From Metridium senile (lineage: Eukaryota > Cnidaria > Anthozoa > Actiniaria > Metridiidae): a DNA stretch of 64,000 bases. Location of the stretch: assembly GCA_949775045.1 (NCBI GenBank), contig OX459105.1, positions 1,631,368 to 1,695,367 of the forward strand, given 5' to 3'. Within the stretch, counting starts at the first letter, position 1, and every line of letters begins with the position of its first letter. The translations under genes and the position numbers were made by a program. The notes beneath the pieces are model-generated. The model searched no databases, was not told where the DNA came from, and was given only the letters and a program-made list of their open reading frames with translations. Positions 12,201-24,339 of this stretch are shown here, piece by piece.

Positions 12201-15200
12201 TGTGGTATATATATTGATGGTAGTGGTGGTGGTAGTCAGGAGAGATGTGATGATAATAATGTGCAAAATAATGAAAGTTGCACTTAAAGTTGACACAACG
12301 ATGGCAATGCTAATTATGGCAACAATTACGATATAACAATGTTAATGACTGTAATGATGCTGGTAATAGGACAACGAGGTGACTTTTGAAAAGGGTACAT
12401 TGTATATTGTATATTAATGATAATGGGATCGTTTCTTTTCTATATACCTTGGCTTAAGATTTCCACGGACTTCAAAGGCCATTGGACCCCAGAACATATT
12501 CCTGATGTCAAACTTTCCATTCATTTCAATGGTTACAACAGAGGTACCCTTGGCGTCAAGTTTCAGTGGCAGACCAAGCATGGTTGGTACAGTGGTCTCA
12601 ATGTCAAGGAACATCATGCTCTTGGTGTACGTCTTCTTGCCTCCACGAGAAAGCTTGATCAAGAGGTCGACCATGTTGACGTTGTCAGCTTCGCTTTGGA
12701 GCCAGTTAATGTCATCAAAGCTTGCGACTCTGATTTCGTTGCCGAAGAGTTTCACTGAGACAGCTCCAGAAGGCTTGTGTTTCATGTTATCCATCTAGGG
12801 AGATGATATATAATTAGTATATTGAATTGTTGGAGTGTTTGGATTAAAACTGTGACAATGTATATCAGTAAAATCAATACTAGAATGAATGACTTGAATT
12901 TAGGTGAAAGTGGTGCTGTTGGTGGATTGGAAAGATAAATAAAATGATTCGGTTGAACAACCACATACATCTTGTGTTTGTTGCTAAATTGTTTCTCCAT
13001 GCATTTATTCTTTCCATCGAAGGAATTCGCATTAATATACCGACGCTAAATATTAATACTTTTTTCCTGTATCGATGTACTGCAATAAAATACTACAATT
13101 TACTCACCTTCCTGTTCAGGTTTTCCAACTGTGGCTCTACCTTGTTGATATCGTCAACAATGCTTCGTTTTCCACGGACTTTGTTAGTAATTTCCTTTTC
13201 CACGTCTGATCTTTCATTGTGGGGTACAAGGTTGAACATCTCCATGATACGCTTGTCTGGGTAGATGCCATCATCGCCAAAGTATTGTTCAATCAAGGTC
13301 TCGAATCCTTCGAATCGTGCAGCAGCTTCCAAGAGATTGATGGATGCACCGAGGACATCAACGGTGACGTTGAGTTTGGTGCTTCGAGGGAAGAAACTGT
13401 TAGGGTGGTAGACGAGGTGACCTTGTACGGAACCTCCAGCGCCAAGAAGCTCTGAAGAGACAAATAAAGAGTACTTGTTACATGACGTGTTTTTCCTTGA
13501 ATCGCCATCGCTGTTATCATAGTTTACCTATCATCGTTATCATCGCGATTGTCATAACTCATAAACCACCGTCGTTAATATCAGAATCAGCTTTACCATA
13601 TCACTATTATCATCATCATCATCATTAGGCGTTATAATCGTAATCACCACCATTATCATCATTATCATTTTCACCATTATCATCAACATCATAACCATCA
13701 TTGCCATATTCATTATAATCATCATCGTCATATTCACCATCACTATTATGATTATAATGACTCACCATTGTAGTAAGAAGCTTCAACTGCTCGAGAGAAT
13801 CTCAATCTGTTCAGGTTAAATTCACGAAGAACCTTTCCATTCAAAGCCTTTTTGATCATCTCAGCCATTGGTCGTCCATAGACTGGCTCGGTTGATTCCA
13901 TGGCATTTGTGATGTGGGACCACACGAACGATCCAACCTGCTTGTTCACCTCGCTCTTCTGAATCTCAGAAATTCGTCTGAACATCTCTACACTTGGGCA
14001 ACGTGTCAAAGCAAGGTAGCTTGCAATTCTGATCTCAACATCGAAGTGATGGTTACCATAGATGCTGAGAAGTTGGTTGGAAATGTCCTTAAAGCAGGGC
14101 ATTCTGCGCAGAGCTTCAAAGGCAGCGATTGACATGTTCTTGGGGATATCACTCATGGCACATTTGAGGATGGAGAATCGTGCAGTGAAGGGTCGACCAG
14201 CGTTGCCAATTGTTTTCAAAGCCATGACAATGTTGTCGGCTTCTTCAGGTGTTTCGAAACTGCAGCTTTTGCCGATGATGCTCTGTAGCCAGCGCTCAGC
14301 TCTGAAGACTGGGCTGTTGGATTCCTATGAACACAACAATAACAAGCTCGTCAAACACTTGAATTAAATCTAATACATATGAACATTTGAATTTATCTTA
14401 GCACATTTGAAATTTAAATGAATAATCGCTAGAATATTTGTTTTAATTTGAGTTCATTTGAGTTCATTTTTAATAATCAACAATTTGGGTCAAAACGCTA
14501 GAATTTATCCCGGGACTTTAGTTCAACATAATTCTTATAAATCTTCTGAAAACAACTGCAATGTAGATTTACACGAGAAATGGAATTATAAAATTCTATA
14601 TTTCTTGAACTTACCAAGCTGTCACATCGTCCATCTTCGCACAATTTATGGATCAAAGTACCAAGAGTGAGCATGGCAGTTCGGCTTGGTTTAGCTTCAC
14701 ACAGACTCAGAACATGTCCAATCATTTCCTCAGATGGTGAGTTGACCAAAGCAAGACCAGACAGGAACATGTTACCACGTTCACCGGTGACCAGGTCGTG
14801 TTTGATGGCATGGTTGATGACCTTGGCGCAGCCTGAAGTACCACAGTGTGGGATGGCATCAAGAAGGAACATCCTGGAAAATGAGATGTCCAGTTAGAGA
14901 TGATGGTGGTACTGATGATGATGGTGAGTATGATGAATGATGATTTGAAGGTCATAATGATAATGATGGAGGTGATAATCATGATTGCTAGGGTGATTAT
15001 GATGATGATCATCATAGTTATGGTGATCTATGATTAGAAGAGGGCGATTATGATATTGACAATTGTGATAATATAGTGATCAATAAAGATAATGATGGTG
15101 CTACAAATGATGATGATAATGGTGAAAATGATAATGGTAAGGATGTTGATGGTGAGGATTTTGTTGATAACGTGATGATAATGTGCGTTGTTGATTTGAT

Positions 15201-18200
15201 AATGAAGATGATAATGATGAAGATGATGTTGATAAGGACAACGATGTTGATAATGATAACGTTGTGATTACGTGATGACTATAATGATGATAATATACAC
15301 AAATACAATGACTACTTACTGCAATCTCTCTTTTTCCTCAGGTGTGCATACACCAGTTTTGTCGCAGTCAAAGACATTGTCCCAAACCTTCACCATTGCT
15401 CTGGTGTCCAGTTTGCGTATAGAGAAGACAAGCTTGGAGAATACACGAGCTGATTCAGGTTTCGTCTCCTCCATTGATTGACGAGCAAGGAGTTGGATCA
15501 TCTCGATGACTCGCTGTGACTCGAGGTTGTCTGAATCTGGTGTGCTGTGTTTGAAGGATAGAGGGAACACTGGGCGACCTGAAAAAATGACAAATTCATT
15601 AATAAATTAACATGTCAATAGCTAATACTTGTTTGCACGAACGCATTTAGTTAAAACTTGGTGATTACGTTTCTTCTGCGTAATAATTCATTATAAAATA
15701 GTCAATAGCTGTTATTACAGTTATAAGCAAATGATTTTGAACAATGGATTCAAGTCGAGGCTTTTGGGTCAGTTTAATTAATAACAGTAACTTGTTTGAA
15801 AGCATTTACATAAATGTAACTACATAAGCACGACTATTACTTGGTAATGGTTGTATGTCCTCTACGCTACGTAAATGTGTTCTTTTTTCAACTTTTTATA
15901 TTTACCTTTAAAGCTGATTTCAGACGTTGGTTCGACCCTCCTGGCTTGCTGAAGAGTCAAAATTTGTCTGAAAGAGGAAGAAACAGTGTTTAAAAAATGT
16001 ACTAGCAATCATGATTAATAAGTATTAATTTTATTGCTGTTTTTTTTTTAAAGTATATTAAAATATACATTGCATGTTTTGTATTTATGATCTTTAGAAG
16101 CTAAGTTTGTGGACTTTCAAATTGATTGTTTAGCTATGTTAAACTTACTTGGTGACTGTGGAAGCACCAGCGCTGATTCCAGATGAGAATGGTCTGAACA
16201 AGTGTTTCTCGTAACACACCACTTTCTGGACGTATCGCTTGGCTGTCAGGATGTAACGGCAGTTGCTGGAGGACTGGAGCAGGTTGACAGACTAAAAAAA
16301 AACAAAATAATAGTCAGTTAGTCGATTGTTCTCGTCAAAATTTTCAAGAATTTGACTTTGTGGACTAACTGTCAACGAAATCATATCATCAACATGCGTG
16401 TAAGCCTAAAATCTATTTCCTATCGCCTTGAATAAATAACCCTATTTCAATGGGTGTATGCCTATAATTCCTTTCCATCTTGGAATGACCTATCGCCTTG
16501 GACAACCTTTTTAAAATAGGTGTATGCCTATAATTCCTTTCCATCTTGGAATGACCTATCGCCTCGGACAACATTTTTAAAATGGGTGTATGCCTAGAAT
16601 TCCTTCTTGGAATGACATATAGACTTGGACAACCTTTATGAAATAGGTGCATACAATACCTTTTCGTCGTATTTGTGGAAGTGGATTCCAAGGTCAGTTT
16701 TGGTCCTCTCAGTGCAGTCCTTCAGGTTGCGGGTCTTGGAGATTACTTTCACTCTGCCGTTAAGATGTTTCGAGTGGATGCGATACTGGACTGGGCATTT
16801 GCCTGCAACATCGGTCTGTATTGGAAGAAATAGAAGATGGAGGTTAAAGACGCAGTAATGGATAAACAAACAAACGAAAAAATAAAAACAAACAAACAAA
16901 CTAACTGGAAAGCAAAATAAGCCAACTATAACTTACCAAGAAATATAACCCACACAAATTCCAACTAACAAACAAGGCAAACAACATGCAAACAAACAAA
17001 CATCAATCCAACACAAAACACTTCAAAACATGTCTTGTTGACTCACCTCACTCATGCTTGCCCGTTTATCCTTGATGAACTGGACTTGCAGGGCACTGAG
17101 GATACCTTTCTTGATGTTAAGGATCTTTGAAGACTCCTTCAGTTCTGGCGACACTTCAGTAATGGCACCATTTCTGGATTTGAAGAGGAGGTCATGAGCA
17201 TGAAGCTCTCGAGCAAATGCTTGGGTGTCCCGGGAAAGTGTGTACTTTAGAGGGACGGTCTTGCCCTGGGCTTCCCAGAGCTCTACTGAGTCGATCTGAA
17301 ATTATAGAAAGGAATTTATTAAGACTTGAGGTATATTTTATATCATAGAAATAGTAATAGAAAAGTTAAATCGATTGTATTGAATGGATATATTTTGTGA
17401 GCTTTGTCCTATCGACAATTAAGGCCTTAGTAGTTGCAACGTTGCACCTCACATGTGCTGAATTCAAATGAGCAAAAGTTATTGTTTAAATTCATTTGCA
17501 TTCTAGTTAAATTCGGCACATGTGAGATGCAACATTTCAACAAGGCCTAACGCGTTTTTGTATAGCGTTTTTTCGATCACGGACTAGCGTGGACAAAGCC
17601 TTAGTGTTGAAGAAGATGCATGATGATCCGGGATATATTAACACACGAGTTATAAACCACAGAAATCACACAGATTTGTACATGAACAGGGTATTTGTAC
17701 ATGAATAATACCGGATATCCGATTACCCGGGATTAACACACGAGTTATAAACCACAGAAATCACACACATTTGTACATCAACAGGGTATTTGTACATGAA
17801 TAATACCGGATATCCGATTACCCGGGGTTTTACCACACCATGCACACACCCGCCCCCACACCCATAAGGAATAAATAAATAAATCGATTGCTCAATATCG
17901 ATCCCATGATGTATATCAAGCTGGAAAGGTTCAAGCGGTCAAACCCCAAGGTCTAAAAGACAGGAAACATGACGAAGTTGAAGAATGTAAAAAAGCTTAT
18001 TATACCTCAAGGTCACGATATCGGGTTATTGCGCGCACGGACAGGCAGCGAAGCACTGCATGGAAGACCCGGGAAACTGGATAGGATACAGGACGGAGAT
18101 ACGCACCGCCTTGAACTCGGTGCCGCTGATTAATGATATTATAATTGCAACAAGATGACGATTTCTCAGAACAATAACAACTCGATTTCAAACGCAAAAA

Positions 18201-21129
18201 TAAAGGTAATTATTGCGACAATTCTAAGCCTTGGATTTTTTTATTAAAGACATATATGACTGATAGTCAAGAAGAATTTTGACGCCAAAAGTATGTCTTG
18301 ATATGCAATTTGTATTTATGTTTTCGAGGCGACTTTGTTAAATGAAATGATGCAGTTTGAAGTTTGGATTATAAAGGACTGTATACGAAAACAGAACAAA
18401 TATGATACTAATGAATCCCAAAATTCAATACAATATATTTTACATTATTAAAATACAATCGTAAAATGCATCTCGATGTAAGAGTAAAATAAAAATTCAA
18501 TAAAAATACAATTTGAATTGACATTTTGACAAATGCACAAGAATAGAATTCAAGTAGAATGAGATTATATCGATCTTGAATAAAATTTGAATTCAAATAT
18601 AAGAATTGACACTTTGATAAATGTACATAATATAATTGTGCTTTAGCACAACAATAGAATTCAAAAACAATAAAATTATATCTATCTAGAATGCTCGTTT
18701 GCCCTGCTGGTTTCGACCAGGGGATCGAGTGTTTAAAGTATCGAGTAACAAGCGACCAAAATCACTGAAGGCCAAGGACAAATATTCAATAATGAACCTT
18801 GATCAACTAAAACCGCAAAATATATGCACTAAAACCACGAGAACACGTATCAAAAATAACAGTAATTTCAGTGCTAAATCTTTTATTCTTGTGAAACTAA
18901 AACCGCAAAATGTCTACACTAAAACCACCAAAATACGTATAAAAAAAAACAGTTTTTAAAATGGTATGAGAAACAGCCTCATATAAGAAGAAATTTTCAT
19001 GAGATTACTTTCAACAGATTTCTACAAACAACGACTTTGAAACAATCATAATAATTTATGCTCGAGAGCTATCAACCTCGCGCGAGTCAACCACGCGAGT
19101 CTTACCTTCAAAACGTGTTGACATCGGCCAACAGTCTTGATAAAGCAGCGTGCCTTGATCTTCAATGCTGAGTGAGCGTTGGAAGACCCATTTACGCTGG
19201 TAATTGTCTCTCCTACATAATTGTAGGAGTATTCTTTTCCATATTGGAATCGTACAGTTTCTGTAGAATAAGAGAAATCAATATTTAGCATTGAAAAGTA
19301 TTAGGAAATCCGAGAACTAAATGATATAGACTTGTAACTCGAGATTTGAAATAAATAATAATTTTTGAGTGGAAGAAAGTTGCAACAGAAATGGGTTTGT
19401 GTTCGAGATAGCGAGGGTTTGAGGTAAACAATAGTAATTGACTGGAAGAAAGTTAATCCAAATAGTTTGTTATAGCGAGTTTTAAAATAAACGACAGGAA
19501 TATATATTGTCCAAATACATTTGTGCACAAAATGTCACTTTTTAACTTCTCTATGCATAAGTAAATTACGAAATAGCATAATTAAAACTGGTATGATTTC
19601 AAAAAATATTAATATCCCAAGTTAATGTTGATGTTACGACTTACAGCCGGCAAAAACTTTATTTCCGTTGGTTTATTGTTTCAAAAAACTGTCGTCTGTT
19701 ATTAATACAAAAATCTTGTATTTTGAGAAAACATAAATTGCACAGTAGGCACTTTCGCTTCGTGTGATCACCGGATGCCCCCGAAGAGCAGGATTTCCTA
19801 TTATTTCGTCAGCGTTTCTCTTATTTCGGAGCTATTTGTTTAGGGGTTTTTTTCGTTAACTATTTTTGCAAACAATCGTCGGATACCACGGAATTTGTTC
19901 AATAAAAAGACAAGGGAAGAGGTGTATCAAGTATCAAACCAATTTCCCTCGGAACTTTCTCACAGTTAATTGCTATTGTTTATCTCAAACCCTCGCTATC
20001 TCGAACACAAACCCATTTACCTTGGAACTTTCTTCCTTTCAATTAAACAATTGTTTATCTCAAACCCTCATAGCTATCTCGAATATTTAAAACGAATTCA
20101 AGTTTTGGATATTGTAATAAAATATGCGTTTATTTAATTATGAAATCAATATCGCGTCACACGAAATTGCGTGTGTGCCTCACACGAATAAAACAGGTTT
20201 TAAAAACAGGTTTATCTCAAGCAAGATCCAACCAACATGCAACACGATACCACAATGTTCTAAAGGTCAACTAATTATAAAATCATGTGACGAACAAAAT
20301 CTTTGAAAGCAAGAAATTTTCCACAACTGAGCAAAAATACTTTAAAAATAGCTAATGAAGATACTTACTTTTACTGCAAATGTCATCTTTTTGAATGTTT
20401 CTTGAGCCAACTTTTAAGCCAGAAAATGGTGCTGTGGAAAGAGTAATTCACAATTAAACAATGTGGCAATATTTAGAGTCGAACTTTTGAAGCAAAACGT
20501 TTGAGGTTTTAAAGCTGTGAGCTATCTAAAGCAAGCACAAATATCCCTATTTAATTGTTATTAAACCAACGAAATATCAAAAATGTGTTAAACTTAAAGC
20601 AAAAGTGATTGAAAATGAATAATTTATGGTTAATTTAGCGCTCGGATAACTATCTGACCTCTCTACAAGAACTGCCTCTAGCGCTCCGACGGAACACTTT
20701 AGCGTCAAAGTGTATCATTTTAGAGCATGAGTTCAACATGATACTTATTTCAAACGAATAAGAAAAGGTTAAACTACATGTTTAAAGTAATTCGTAATAT
20801 GAAAACGCTTTGGAGAAGAGAAATTTCGCGAGAAAAATAATACATCTTTCGTGACATATACGACGTTGAACGTAATAAAGAAACAAGAAAGCAACTATAG
20901 AAACTATCAAGTAAAAATTAGCTCAGTTTAAAAGAAAAGCCTTAAACAATAAACAGAAGAAGAATTTTGAAAGCACAAGTTTCATTTGAGAGCTGTTTAG
21001 ATAAGCAATGAATCAACCGAAAAGCAACGCGGTTTGCGCATGTAAACAAACTTCATAACAGTAGAAGAAGAAGATGAACTTACCGGCAATGGCTCCAGTG
21101 GCAAGCAACACTAATACTAGTGCCTGCAT
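111..21129 (-). CDS. Apolipophorin-like large lipid transfer protein (3' end outside window)
   Basis: Secreted scaffold of a lipoprotein particle, inferred from family. Seventeen exons join in phase with GT-AG borders, 5' to 3': 21084-21129, 20369-20431, 19106-19260, 17047-17295, 16660-16815, 16149-16291, 15906-15967, 15320-15578, 14615-14873, 13766-14324, 13108-13451, 12448-12794, 11751-11933, 11504-11570, 2424-11260, 761-2256, 111-283. They give 13,398 nt, 4,466 codons, with no stop; the next donor follows 111. Order: signal peptide (1-15, MQALVLVLLATGAIA), vitellogenin N-terminal lipid-transfer module (about 35-640, with IKKGILSALQ at 149-158), DUF1943-like region, furin-type RGKR (743-746), amphipathic beta repeats, a long helical region rich in N-x-T sequons, and the start of a vWF type D domain. 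The vWD end and furin site favour apolipophorin over apoB; vitellogenin is less likely because no polyserine tract is seen and the protein is far longer. Confidence 0.93.
284..760 (+). repeat. CAT/ATG microsatellite in lipid transfer intron 16
   Basis: Intron of 477 bases. About 300-550 is imperfect CAT trinucleotide repeat with two near-identical blocks (CACCATCACGATCATCAGCTTCATC). The open frames here are simple-repeat artefacts. Confidence 0.8.
761..2256 (-). CDS. Exon 16: helical, duplicated segment before the vWD domain
   Basis: Codes residues 3910-4408. It contains an internal duplication about 151 residues apart: residues 4095-4181 and 4246-4333 share KIANLTKHY-PIA-NM, then W-NIT-D-YNST and ALLKAK. 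The C-terminal 55 residues are rich in histidine (about a dozen H). Many N-x-T sequons continue. Donor ACA|GTAAGT ends it in phase 1. Confidence 0.88.
2424..11260 (-). CDS. Exon 15: giant 8,837-nt exon of the lipid transfer protein
   Basis: A single open exon codes residues 965-3910. Its 5' part is beta-rich and includes the 26-residue repeat array; residues about 2300-3900 are mostly helical, lysine-rich and packed with N-x-T sequons (for example YNLTKEMAIKYYKIGKIEAI). Acceptor TTTCTCTCAG and donor CAG|GTTTGT are seen. Human APOB also has one very large exon covering its middle, a parallel known from the family. No frameshift or internal stop is visible. Confidence 0.92.
9053..10300 (-). repeat. 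Tandem 26-residue amphipathic beta repeats (coding)
   Basis: Within exon 15, sixteen consecutive unit starts are spaced exactly 26 residues apart (residues 1285-1700), with one looser unit on each side. The consensus starts LKFNATALNKTIEALWSY. Most units carry a sequon at position 4 (NAT/NAS) and many a second at position 9 (NKT/NKS/NRS). Alternating hydrophobic residues suggest one beta-hairpin per unit in the lipid-binding sheet. Confidence 0.85.
11504..20431 (-). CDS. Exons 2-14: vitellogenin N-terminal lipid-transfer module and DUF1943-like region
   Basis: Thirteen small exons code residues 16-964. Family hallmarks visible: YSYNYVGETIT and paired cysteines in exon 3 (CFIKTVGRC), IKKGILSALQ in exon 4, GKCPVQY with NLKDC in exon 5, SSNCRYILTAKRY in exon 6, and the helical superhelix repeats of exons 8-10 (GTSGCAKVI, EALRRMPC, RIASYLALTRCP). 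These are the regions that in the family form the lipid-loading cavity. Exons 11-14 continue as the beta-rich DUF1943-type segment. All intron phases agree. Confidence 0.9.
11961..12250 (+). repeat. GATGGT microsatellite and short duplication, intron 13
   Basis: The intron holds GATGATGGTGGTG tracts and a direct repeat of about 43 bases (CATTATAATGAACAGTGTAA at about 12079 and 12121), then a GATCATGATCATGATC self-complementary run near 12178. No coding signal seen. Confidence 0.7.
13165..13176 (-). other. Predicted furin cleavage site RGKR|S
   Basis: Exon 11 encodes R-G-K-R-S at residues 743-747. Insect apolipophorin precursors are cut by furin at an R-X-K/R-R motif at a similar distance from the N-terminus (about residue 720), yielding apoLp-II and apoLp-I. 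Here this would release a fragment of roughly 730 residues after signal removal. The motif is seen; cleavage is inferred. Confidence 0.55.
13592..13765 (+). repeat. CAT microsatellite, intron 10
   Basis: Imperfect CAT/TTA trinucleotide tract lying directly against the donor of exon 10 of the lipid transfer gene. Confidence 0.7.
14896..15300 (+). repeat. GATGAT microsatellite, intron 8
   Basis: Almost the whole intron is imperfect GAT/AAT/GTT trinucleotide repeat. Open frames inside are low-complexity artefacts. Confidence 0.75.
15579..15905 (+). repeat. Half-hairpin copy in intron 7
   Basis: Bases about 15703-15768 (ATAGCTGTTATTACAGTTAT through TCGAGGCTTTTGGG) match one arm of the complete foldback at 31628-31775. 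The rest of the intron is unremarkable AT-rich sequence. Confidence 0.65.
16419..16655 (+). repeat. 66-bp minisatellite, family A, intron 5
   Basis: About 3.5 tandem copies of a 66-bp unit (CCTATCGCCTTGGACAACCT, then AATAGGTGTATGCCTATAAT, then TCCATCTTGGAATGA). The same unit occurs in reverse at 25630-25920, and pieces of it border the foldback at 34341-34671. Confidence 0.8.
16860..17000 (+). repeat. AAAC-rich tract, intron 4
   Basis: Imperfect AAAC/AACA tetranucleotide repeats between exons 4 and 5 of the lipid transfer gene. Confidence 0.6.
17421..17550. mobile_element. Foldback/MITE, intron 3
   Basis: Inverted arms AAGGCCTTAGTAGTTGCAAC at the left and the complement of CATTTCAACAAGGCCTTA-type sequence at the right, both continuing into CTCACATGTGC-GAATT. 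About 130 bp in all. A non-autonomous DNA element is likely; the family is unknown. Confidence 0.65.
17638..17825 (+). repeat. 95-bp direct tandem duplication, intron 3
   Basis: Two nearly identical 95-bp units begin TTAACACACGAGTTATAAAC at 17638 and 17733 and end at CCGGATATCCGATTACCCGG. The remainder of this 1.8-kb intron (17296-19105) shows only a degenerate duplication at about 18803-18958 (AAACCGCAAAAT motif). Confidence 0.85.
19365..20095. repeat. Inverted minisatellite fragments, intron 2
   Basis: Bases 19365-19500 and 19950-20090 carry the same roughly 72-bp unit in opposite orientation (CTCAAACCCTCGCTATCTCG and its complement, with GGAACTTTCTTCC). The sequence between looks unique. 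No exon signals seen between 19261 and 20368. Confidence 0.65.
20432..21083. other. Intron 1 of lipid transfer gene, no feature seen
   Basis: AT-rich sequence without recognisable repeats, coding frames or conserved elements. An intronic enhancer would be plausible at this place but nothing in the bases shows one. Confidence 0.5.
21084..21129 (-). CDS. Exon 1: signal peptide of the lipid transfer protein
   Basis: The exon encodes a 15-residue hydrophobic leader, then G split across the donor GTAAGT. The ATG is preceded by GCAAA and is the only start that opens the spliced frame. The 63-nt second exon (20369-20431) continues in phase 1, giving the first mature residues APFSGLKVG. Confidence 0.85.
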
Positions 21130-21202
21130 TTTGCCTGCGAGCGTTGTACCACTATAAAGGAGGCTCGAAAAGCGAACTGTACTAAAAATTGTTTTTGCGC
21201 AG

Positions 21203-21210
21203 AATTTATA
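21203..21210 (-). promoter_or_regulatory. TATA box of the lipid transfer protein gene
   Basis: On the minus strand TATAAATT sits 74 bases upstream of the ATG at 21129. A start about 30 bases downstream, near 21178, would give a leader of about 50 bases. Position and sequence fit a strong TATA promoter; the start site itself is inferred. Confidence 0.6.
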
Positions 21211-22990
21211 CTCTGCCGTGACAGTAAAAGGACAATATCATGTGACTTTTAATCTTTCATTACACCAATCACCAAATCGCAAAAGTGAAACTGGGAATGC
21301 GTCCAAACAAGATCCAACTGTGAGGCATTTTCTGAGTACAAAGTACGACAAATTGCTGGGGGTTTATAAAAACTTTTACTGTATAGATATCTGCATAAAC
21401 CCATCCACTAACATTAATTCCAGTTTTTTTGGGATTTAATTGTAAACTTTATGAGTAGTTTTACGAGTTTATTTATAGATAATTAAAGATGTAATACAAG
21501 CCTACTGTATTCATTAGTGTGAAGACAATTACTCAATACACACAAAACTTCAGATAAAACATATTTACAAAATAAGTTTTAAAATGGCTCAATTTTGCAG
21601 TGTAACAGTCTGAAAGTTTAAGCTTTTTATTTGTTATTTTAACATGATAAAAATCGTGTTTTTTCGCTAAACGAACATGTTCGGGGTCGACCCCATGAGC
21701 CTTTCGGAATGTCACAACATATTGTGTTGTCTTTCGGTTCGGTGTTGACAGATCTCGTCAAAGGCACCACGAACTGATCAGGTGAAGACCTTGGCATTTT
21801 GATGCCAGCCTTCTAATTTTCATGTCAAAACATTCACTCTTATAGCGCATTTAAACCAACCTTGAACTTTTAAAATTTCAAAGGCAAGATTTCTTCATTT
21901 TTGTAAGGTTTCCAAAATCACGCTTGCGTAATTTGTCTAACACCGTTGTAACAGGATTTTCTCGAGAGCTCGAATCCGAAAGATTAGCTTTACCCAAAAG
22001 TTCAAAGTCCAACGCACTGCTGAAACAAAAATCTCTTTTGTAATTTTAAAATTATTCTGTCATAGTTTAAGTCTTACATTTAGTTAAATAAAGAGATTCA
22101 TTTCGAGCAAAAAGATTTGAATTTAGACTGCAAAAAGTGCAAAGTTTGTGGTCAGTGCTTGGCACTTGTGGACAATCAAAATTTCCGGATTGTCAACGAT
22201 AACATTTGATTTAAAATCTTCTATTACAATTTGTTATGCAATAACAACACTTATTTTGATATTAAACTTTTGAAAAGGAAATCATAGAGCTTTAAATACA
22301 CTTAAAACTTATCAGAAAAATTGAACTAAAGGGAAAATATTTTCAATTTTGTTATGAAATAGTGAAGGCGTACGCAAGTCTTCGCCAGGAATCTGTCACA
22401 ATTTTATCAACTTGTCAAAACAGCTCAATTATTTTGTACAAATTTGTACAACTTTTATCAACAATTTTGAAGTGCTTTCCTGACAAATGATCTTCTTTGG
22501 TGGTCTGTAGAAAAAAAATGTGGATATTTTATTCAAATATCTTCGACATTTTGATGAGCCAAATACAAACTGTTCAATATTTTTTCTAAGATTGATTTTC
22601 ATTAATTTCAAGCATGAATATTTTCGCCATAAAAGCAACTTTAGTCAGCTGAACTTTAAAACATTTTCGCGAATTTTCAAGCCCTTTCAGCAAAATGCTA
22701 CAAACAATATCAATATTTTGTTATTTAATCCCTAAGATCATAATTAAAATATTTTAGAATTGATTAAAACTTTCGCTTTCTCTGAGTATGTCAGCAATGC
22801 TTGTGACCTCCCGAATAGAGCACTTTTGCCAGAATATGACGTCACTGAGTTCATAAATTGCCGCCTGGCCAAAGTCTATGCTTTTGAGGTTTGCCGTGGC
22901 TAACAAATTCTATATATACACATGAAATAAAATAAAGAAATAAAGCTAAAATAACAACTTACACTGAAGCAATATGGTTTTATAAAATGT
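21211..22990. other. Intergenic stretch, nothing recognised
   Basis: Upstream of the lipid transfer promoter. AT-rich; only short chance frames with no domain, splice or repeat structure that I can support. It may hold promoter-distal regulatory sites. Confidence 0.5.
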
Positions 22991-23009
22991 ATGCGTTTGT
23001 ACTCTATTA

Positions 23010-23375
23010 CCACAGTAGCAATTTTATTCTATGTAGAGTAGCAATTTTATTTTATTACATGGATTTGGCGCTCTATTCCACAGTAGCAATATTATTTTAT
23101 TTCATGGATATAGTGTTTGTGTTCTATTCCAAAGTAGCAATTTGGTTTTATTTCATGGATATAGTGTTTGTGTTCTATTCCACAGTAGCAATTTGGTTTT
23201 ATTTCATGGATATAGTGTTTGTACTCTATTCCTCATTGGTCCACAATAGCAATTATATTTTATATTTTATTTCATTGATATATATAATGTTTTCGTGATT
23301 TGATTTCATAGATATAGTTTTTTGTTCTATTTCATAGTAGCAATTTGATTCTATTTCATGGATATACAGTGTTCT
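23010..23375 (+). repeat. 51-bp minisatellite, family B, first block
   Basis: Five to six imperfect copies of a 51-bp unit (TATTTCATGGATATAGTGTT, then TTCTATTCCACAGTAGCAAT). Since 51 is a multiple of three, a frame stays open and gives a false 17-residue repeat protein. The second block lies at 27940-28310. Confidence 0.85.
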
Positions 23376-24339
23376 AGCAAGTGCTCCGGATCATTGCCGG
23401 ATGAAGGGTTAATTCGCCACTGTGGTCTCTTAGGAATAAGCATTGGCTTATACTCTATGATATTTCCTATTTAGCTATGTACTACGTAAAACGTGCAATA
23501 TAACCCAGTAAACTGGACCTCCTAATGTAAAATATCTTCCGAATAAAGCTCGTTAAAAGACGGTTTAATTTGAGAGAAATATAAATTTTTATAAAGCGGA
23601 AAAGTGATATAGTATGAATCTAACAGAAATAGTAGGATGCGTTTGAATAATCCAGTTGAGGGATGAATATAAGTAATTTTAAAACACGAAATATACTTCC
23701 ATATTCTGGACTAAATGGATTATTCTTGTTTTTAAACTGAGTTAAACTAGTCTATAAAATATATAATATAATATGAGTTCTTGTCAAATAAGTTTTATTA
23801 ATAAAAATGAAGACTATATGCATCAGTATAATTCCTTTCAGTCTTGGAATGACTTTGGGCAAAGTTTTTAAATTAGGTAGATAGAGTTTCATTTCCGATT
23901 TAGGTTATGTATTGTGCAACGTTAAAAAATGCAGACTAAAGCATTATCATGATAATAATATATCGTGCCCAGTCAGATCCTGACATGACTTTGTACATTT
24001 AAAAAGCCGCTTTTTCAGCGTGACACATGGCTAGAAAATTCTACACACTTCGTGATTTTTAAACTGAACAACTGGACTATTAATTCAATTCAATGAACTC
24101 CCATAGTTCCTAGCGGTCTCATGCAGATCAACTCAATACCAGAAGATCAACATTAGTTAAAATAGATGTATAGCAGAATACTTTACACAATTCCTTTCCA
24201 GTTTTATTCCCTATTGAGGATAGTAGAACTGAATAAGCAATATTTATTTCCGCAAAAGAAAGTATGCAAAGCATTATGGTACTGGTTCCAATTTATTCAC
24301 ATAAAAAACATACAGTACACAGCATTTTTTATTTTGGAT

